Shown here: positions 29,182 to 34,223 of the stretch, in pieces | Position numbering within the stretch: the stretch's first letter is position 1 | How the letters are laid out: each line of letters begins with the position of its first letter | Assembly: GCA_945878785.1 (NCBI GenBank) | Contig: CAMDVC010000004.1 | Span: 1-34,223 of the forward strand | Source of the DNA: Bifidobacterium breve | Lineage (GTDB): Bacteria; Actinomycetota; Acidimicrobiia; Acidimicrobiales; Ilumatobacteraceae | Length of the DNA stretch: 34,223 bases | Direction: 5' to 3' | The notes under the pieces: model-generated | Databases searched by the model: none | The model's input: the letters and a program-made list of their open reading frames with translations, nothing else | Told to the model about the DNA's origin: nothing | Program-made: the position numbers and the translations under genes

Positions 29182-30107
29182 GCTACACGCTTGGACTGCA
29201 CGAATTGGGCGATGGGTGCCATGCATATCTACAGCCAGATGGCGGTTGGGGCTGGTCTAACGCCGGACTAATTGTTGGTGATGGCGCTTCTCTACTGGTT
29301 GACACATTGTTTGACCTCAAGATCACTCAACGCATGCTTGATTCCATGGTTCCCGCCACACGAGGGGCGCCCATAACAACTGTTGTAAACACTCATGCAA
29401 ATGGTGATCACTGCTATGGAAATGAATTGGTTGTCGGCGCAAACATCATCGCATCGCAAGCAACTGCTCACGAAATGGCAGAAGTGCCGCCAGCAATGTT
29501 GGCTGCTTTGAATAGCGCGCCCGGAGAAATAGGAGATCTGTTCCGTCACTTCTTTGGCGAGTTTGAGTTTGACGGCATTACACCTGTGCTACCGACAACT
29601 ACTTTCACTGGGAAATACAGTTGCGAAGTTGGAGGACGTGTCATCGAATTGGTTGAAGTCGGTCCGGCTCACACGCAAGGCGACACATTGGTTTTTGTGC
29701 CAGATGCAAAGACTGTGTACACAGGAGACATCTTGTTTATTGGCGGAACGCCAGTTGTATGGGTGGGGCCGCTAGATAATTGGATTGCTGCGTGTGACCT
29801 AATTTGTGCCTCTGATGTTGACCACATTGTCCCTGGACACGGTCCGCTGACTGATAAGGCGGGAGTTACTGCAATTCGTGACTATCTGTCATTCGTGCAG
29901 AGCGAAGCGACTGAGCGATTTAATGGGGGGATGGACGCCTGGGATGCCGCACGCGACATAGCGTTGAATGGTTTTGAAAAGTGGGGAGAGTTTGGTCGAC
30001 TGGCTGTCAATGTTGACACTGTGTACCGAACCTTAAGCCCAGCGCATAAGAGCCCCGATGTCGTCGAACAGTTCAGGCGGATGTTTGCGCTTGAACTAAA
30101 GCATTAG
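29178..30107 (+). CDS. MBL-fold metallo-hydrolase
   Basis: VVNTHANGDHCYGNELV metal motif variant, GPAHTQGDTLVFVP, YTGDILFIGG, HIVPGHGPLTDK; ATGA overlap with GMC gene. Confidence 0.9.
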   Translation: MSYTLGLHELGDGCHAYLQPDGGWGWSNAGLIVGDGASLLVDTLFDLKITQRMLDSMVPATRGAPITTVVNTHANGDHCYGNELVVGANIIASQATAHEMAEVPPAMLAALNSAPGEIGDLFRHFFGEFEFDGITPVLPTTTFTGKYSCEVGGRVIELVEVGPAHTQGDTLVFVPDAKTVYTGDILFIGGTPVVWVGPLDNWIAACDLICASDVDHIVPGHGPLTDKAGVTAIRDYLSFVQSEATERFNGGMDAWDAARDIALNGFEKWGEFGRLAVNVDTVYRTLSPAHKSPDVVEQFRRMFALELKH

Positions 30108-30822
30108 TCTGCAGAATTTTTCGCCGCACAACGACAACCCAAGCGGTGAGTGCAACTAAACAAAAGAAGAACCACTGAAATGCGTATGACAAGTGTGTAC
30201 CTTCGTCAAGTGGCGGAAGAGATACCTTTGCTGGCCACTGCGAGTCTGCAGCAGGTGATTCTTGAATCAATTGCAGGAACATTGGCTCAATAGTTTTTCC
30301 AACATGAGCAGAAATCAGAGGAACATCAAAGCGTTGAAATTCCGTATTGCCAACTTCTTTTGAGTCAATGGGGCCGAGTGCCGACCGAGTCTGAGAAGCG
30401 CGAAGGTATCCGACAATTTCAATTTGCCCTATCGGGGCCAAAGGCGTGGGCATAACAAGCGGTACGAACCCTCTGTTAACAAGGATGGTTCTATTGTTTA
30501 GCGAAGTAAAGGGCACTACGGAGTTGTAGCCAGCTATTCCATCTTGTGAACGGTTGATGATGGTGACGGCTTTAGAAGAGTTGTATGAGCCAGTAATACT
30601 GACACGTATCCATTCACTCGCTGCTTTGTTCCATTTGGCTGGGACTGCTTTGTCAAGTGTTTGAACTGGAGTTGAAGTGTGGGATCTCAGAACCGAATTG
30701 AAGTTTTTCTTTTCCTCAAGACGGTTCAACTGCCATAAACCAAAATTAAGCATTATAAGAATGAGTGCCACAACACCTATATGAATCAGGACCCAACGAG
30801 GAGATAGCAGTGTGCGAACCAT
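30073..30822 (-). CDS. SURF1 family protein
   Basis: LNFGLWQLNRLEEKKNFN, WIRVSITGSYN, GYNSVVPFTSLNNRTILVNRGFVPL, C-terminal TM with SYAFQWFFFCLVALTAWVVVVRRK. Confidence 0.9.
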   Translation of the reverse strand: MVRTLLSPRWVLIHIGVVALILIMLNFGLWQLNRLEEKKNFNSVLRSHTSTPVQTLDKAVPAKWNKAASEWIRVSITGSYNSSKAVTIINRSQDGIAGYNSVVPFTSLNNRTILVNRGFVPLVMPTPLAPIGQIEIVGYLRASQTRSALGPIDSKEVGNTEFQRFDVPLISAHVGKTIEPMFLQLIQESPAADSQWPAKVSLPPLDEGTHLSYAFQWFFFCLVALTAWVVVVRRKILQTNALVQAQTSA

Positions 30823-30870
30823 GCGATTGCAACACTATCGGCGTCAGATATAGCGAGTACGGTAGGTGCC

Positions 30871-31929
30871 GTGGGGCACAGGGAATACACCGAAGACAGC
30901 ATTGATTCTGAGTTTTGGCGTGAGGTATTCGGAGCGGACGTCTCTGCAAGCCCTTCGAAACGAATTGGTGAGGGCCAAGTCGGAATGAACTTGCGATTTG
31001 TGTTGACATCAGATGACGCGTCGGTTCCCAGGTCTGTTGTTGTGAAGATGGCGTCACCAGACCCAACCAGTCGAGCAACCGGTATCGCTCTTCGTAACTA
31101 TGAACGTGAAGTGAAGTTTTATAACGAAGTGGCTTCGTCGCTTGATGTTCGAATACCGCATTGCTTCTTCGCTGATTGGAACGAAGCCGGTGGCGATATA
31201 GCCATTGTTCTTGAAGACATGTCTCCCTCCGAACAAGGTGACCAAATCAGAGGTTGCACAATTGAAGAGGCTCGGCTTGCAGTTTCAGAGTTGAGTCGAT
31301 TGCATGGCCCACGTTGGAATGATCCGACATTGTTCAATATCGATTGGCTGCAGCGTCGCGATGCAGAAGATGGTGTTCGTCTGCACGGACTCTATTCATT
31401 GTTCAAGCCCGGATTTTTGGCAATCTACAATGACGCTATTTTGGCCGAGACTGGCCAGGAGGGTCTTGACTTTGTGAATCAACTGGAGAGTTTGATTCCT
31501 GCTTACGTAGCAGCAAAGAATGAACCGTTCACTGTGACTCATGGTGACTACCGGCTCGACAACTTGATGTTTGCTACCACTGCTGATGGTGTGCCATGTG
31601 CTGTGGTTGATTGGCAAACCCCTGGCCACGGAAATGGCGTTGGTGACCTTGCATATTTCATTGGTGCCGGACTACTGCCGAATGATCGACGAAAGCACGA
31701 GTGGGAACTTGTCGACCTGTACATCGCTGGAATCGAATCGTTCGGTCACCCCGTTGATCACGAATGGGTCAAAGATCATTACCGCACAGAAGCAATTTCA
31801 GGGCTCGTGATGGCACTCATCGCATCACAGATAGTTGGTCGTACTGATCGCGGCGACAAAATGTTTGAAGTAATGGCCACGCGGCACATTATTCAGGGCC
31901 TTGAAAACGGAGCTCTCTCGCTTTTATAA
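30871..31929 (+). CDS. Phosphotransferase family protein (aminoglycoside phosphotransferase/ecdysteroid-kinase-like)
   Basis: VTHGDYRLDNLMFA catalytic loop and AVVDWQTPGHGNGVGDLAYFIG; GTG start. Confidence 0.87.
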   Translation: MGHREYTEDSIDSEFWREVFGADVSASPSKRIGEGQVGMNLRFVLTSDDASVPRSVVVKMASPDPTSRATGIALRNYEREVKFYNEVASSLDVRIPHCFFADWNEAGGDIAIVLEDMSPSEQGDQIRGCTIEEARLAVSELSRLHGPRWNDPTLFNIDWLQRRDAEDGVRLHGLYSLFKPGFLAIYNDAILAETGQEGLDFVNQLESLIPAYVAAKNEPFTVTHGDYRLDNLMFATTADGVPCAVVDWQTPGHGNGVGDLAYFIGAGLLPNDRRKHEWELVDLYIAGIESFGHPVDHEWVKDHYRTEAISGLVMALIASQIVGRTDRGDKMFEVMATRHIIQGLENGALSLL

Positions 31930-32157
31930 AGTTCGATGCTCAACTAGTTGTTTGACCAGTTCGTCCATTGATGAGGTCTCCTGTCGTGCCAGTGATTCCG
32001 ATGAGGTGTAGCGAGTTGGCATTAGAGCAATCATTGAATCCCACGTAGGAAAGTCAACACCGAGCAGAGAGCTAACGGCTATCCGCAGGCTCTCCGCTGG
32101 ATCTTCGTCATATGTTTCCAGCAGGATCTCTATTTCCTTCTTGGTCAATGTCTTCAT
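31924..32157 (-). CDS. Hypothetical 77-aa protein
   Basis: MKTLTKKEIEILLETYDEDPAESLRIAVSSLLGVDFPTWDSMIALMPTRYTSSE...; fills the gap between flanking genes and overlaps the upstream convergent gene by 6 bp. Confidence 0.5.
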   Translation of the reverse strand: MKTLTKKEIEILLETYDEDPAESLRIAVSSLLGVDFPTWDSMIALMPTRYTSSESLARQETSSMDELVKQLVEHRTL

Positions 32158-32251
32158 GCCCGAATCGTATGCGCGATAACCCGCTCGCAGAGAGAGCGAA
32201 CAGACTTGCTACGGTTCTGTGAAGCAAATTGAACTCATTGGGGGCAAAGAG

Positions 32252-33877
32252 ATGGTTACTTGGAACTACGGAGTCATGTGGAAGGGGATTGCGAAAGCTG
32301 ATCCTGCTCGTCCCGCACAGATGTTTGGCGACGCTGTCTATTCATGGGGTGACTTTCATCAGCGGTCCAATGCATTAGCTGCCGACATGTTGGCAGCGGG
32401 GCTAGGAAGCCAGGCAAAGGTTGCCCACTATCTCTATAACTGTCCTGAATACCTGGAGGCAACGTTTGCTTCGTACCTGGCAGGTTACGTGCCCGTCAAT
32501 ACGAACTATCGGTATGGACCTGAGGAAATCACGTATCTTTTTGATAATTCTGATGCGGAAGCAGTTGTGTTTCATGCAGTCTTTGCAGATTTGTGTGCAC
32601 AGGTTCGACCTGCGTTGCCAAAAGTCAAGCGTTGGTACATGGTCCCTGATGAATCGGGCACAGCGTTGCCGTCATGGGCTGTTGATTACAACACCGTGGT
32701 CATCAAGACAGTTGCAGACATTGTTCCCCCCACACCTTTGTCGGACGACGACATGCTGTTCCTGTACACCGGTGGAACTACAGGTATGCCCAAAGGAGTT
32801 ATGTGGCGTCAAGAAGATTTGCTCCAAGTACTCGGCCGAGGTGGCAATGCCATCACAGGTGTAGCGCCCGCAGATTCAATGGAAGAAGTTATTGGACGTG
32901 TTCAGCCGGGAGGCGTTGGTCTTCGCGCACTTGTTGCGTGTCCGTTGATGCACGGCACCGGACAATTCTCGGCGTTCATCACCCTCGCTATGGGTGGTTG
33001 CATCGTGACTATGCCGAATCGAAACTTTGATCCAGCATTGCTGTGGCAAACAGTGCAAGATCGTGCTGTCAACTCCATTGTGATTGTTGGTCAGGCATTT
33101 GCTGGTCCGATGCTCGAGTCGCTCGATGCGAATCCAACACGGTGGAATCTTTCTAGCGTTGTGCAGATGGGTTCATCTGGCGTTATGTGGAGCCAAGAGA
33201 ACAAGAACGCACTACTTGAACACATTCCACAGATGCTCATTACTGACAGTTTTGGTTCATCAGAAGCAGTCGGTATGGGAATGTCCGTAGCTGCAAAGGG
33301 TGCTGCGCCAAAGACTGCACAATTTGCTCTTGGTCCAAACTGTGTTGTTTTCACTGAAGACGGAAAGCGCGTGCAGCCAGGCTCTGGCGAAAGTGGTTTA
33401 GTGGCTGTGGGCGGAGCAATTCCGGTCGGATATTATAAAGACGAAGTCAAGTCAGCACAAACATTCCGCATGTTTGAAGGACGGCGTTGGACCGTGCCTG
33501 GTGACTGGGCTGAGGTCAACGAAGACGGCACTTTGCACCTTCTTGGTCGCGGTTCCGTATGTATCAATACTGGTGGCGAGAAGGTATTCCCTGAAGAAGT
33601 GGAAGAAATGGTGAAGACGCATTCATCGGTTCGCGATGCAGTGGCAGTGGGAATTCCAGATACGCGTTTCGGTGAAACAATTTGTGTTGTCGTAGAAGCT
33701 GAACCTGGTGAAACACCAACTCTTGAAGTTCTGTCAGCGCACGTAAAGGCTCGATTAGCTGCTTACAAAGCTCCACGTAATGTTGTAGTTATCTCAACAA
33801 TTGGCCGGGCACCAAACGGCAAGGTTGACTACAAGCGATTGAAGCAACACGCAATCGACACACTCGGTACTAAGTGA
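32252..33877 (+). CDS. AMP-binding acyl-CoA synthetase (FadD-like)
   Basis: LYTGGTTGMPKGVMW AMP-binding motif, TDSFGSSEAVGMG, GGEKVFPEEVEEMVKTH, APNGKVDYKRLK. Start chosen at ATG 32252 (GGGGG upstream); GTG 32219 is an alternative. Confidence 0.95.
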   Translation: MVTWNYGVMWKGIAKADPARPAQMFGDAVYSWGDFHQRSNALAADMLAAGLGSQAKVAHYLYNCPEYLEATFASYLAGYVPVNTNYRYGPEEITYLFDNSDAEAVVFHAVFADLCAQVRPALPKVKRWYMVPDESGTALPSWAVDYNTVVIKTVADIVPPTPLSDDDMLFLYTGGTTGMPKGVMWRQEDLLQVLGRGGNAITGVAPADSMEEVIGRVQPGGVGLRALVACPLMHGTGQFSAFITLAMGGCIVTMPNRNFDPALLWQTVQDRAVNSIVIVGQAFAGPMLESLDANPTRWNLSSVVQMGSSGVMWSQENKNALLEHIPQMLITDSFGSSEAVGMGMSVAAKGAAPKTAQFALGPNCVVFTEDGKRVQPGSGESGLVAVGGAIPVGYYKDEVKSAQTFRMFEGRRWTVPGDWAEVNEDGTLHLLGRGSVCINTGGEKVFPEEVEEMVKTHSSVRDAVAVGIPDTRFGETICVVVEAEPGETPTLEVLSAHVKARLAAYKAPRNVVVISTIGRAPNGKVDYKRLKQHAIDTLGTK

Positions 33878-34223
33878 CTCACGCTGCGTCATTGCGTTCG
33901 CGCCTTGCTGGCGGTGAATCAATACTGATGCCTGGCGTATGGGATCCGCTGTCGGCGCTTCTTGCAGAGCGCGCGCGCTTTCACACTGTTTTTGTCTCGG
34001 GCTTTGCTGTTGCCGGAACACTCTTAGGCGAACCAGATATTGGCATTGTTGATCAGGCGAACATGGCAGATGTTGCACGGCGCGTATGTGCGGCTGCTCC
34101 TGAACTCTGCGTTGTTGTCGATGCGGACACGGGGTATGGCGATACTCGTGAAGTACAAGCAACAACCGAACTGTGGGAATCAGCAGGCGCGAGCGGAATG
34201 TTCTTGGAAGATCAAGTGTGGCC
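33874..34223 (+). CDS. Isocitrate lyase/PEP mutase family protein (partial, C-terminus outside window)
   Basis: GTG at 33874 overlapping fadD-like stop (GTGA): VTHAASLRSRLAGGESILMPGVWDPLSALLAERARFHTVFVSGFAVAG...VVVDADTGYGDTREVQ...GASGMFLEDQVWP; DADTGYG and EDQ motifs. Confidence 0.9.
   Translation, partial: MTHAASLRSRLAGGESILMPGVWDPLSALLAERARFHTVFVSGFAVAGTLLGEPDIGIVDQANMADVARRVCAAAPELCVVVDADTGYGDTREVQATTELWESAGASGMFLEDQVW

Overview
The window looks like an ordinary actinobacterial chromosome segment, possibly Acidimicrobiia-like; the lineage is an inference from gene content only. The left part holds catabolic genes: a partial aldehyde dehydrogenase, a PhyH-family dioxygenase and a type I Baeyer-Villiger monooxygenase. 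These are followed by a DEAD-box RNA helicase, a PPOX-family protein and tRNA-Pro(UGG). The centre is a conserved housekeeping block on the + strand: tig-clpP-clpX-folC-ndk-mreB-mreC-mreD-mrdA-rodA-rne/rng-rplU-rpmA, then a reversed dgt, then obgE-proB. The right part holds murJ (minus strand) and a tightly packed run of moxR-type ATPase, VWA/CoxE-like protein, histidine phosphatase, GMC oxidoreductase and MBL hydrolase. It ends with SURF1, a phosphotransferase, an acyl-CoA synthetase and a partial isocitrate lyase/PEP mutase family gene. I saw no CRISPR array, transposon, prophage or recognisable defence island, and no convincing wholly new system. The best leads are: (1) a hairpin that appears to hide the Shine-Dalgarno region of the helicase mRNA; (2) a ~95-aa Thr/Pro-rich insertion in MreC; (3) a T9 tract at codons 4-7 of rodA; (4) the compact moxR-VWA-phosphatase-GMC-MBL gene run; (5) dgt interrupting rpmA-obgE; (6) a perfect 10-bp stem-loop just before mreB.
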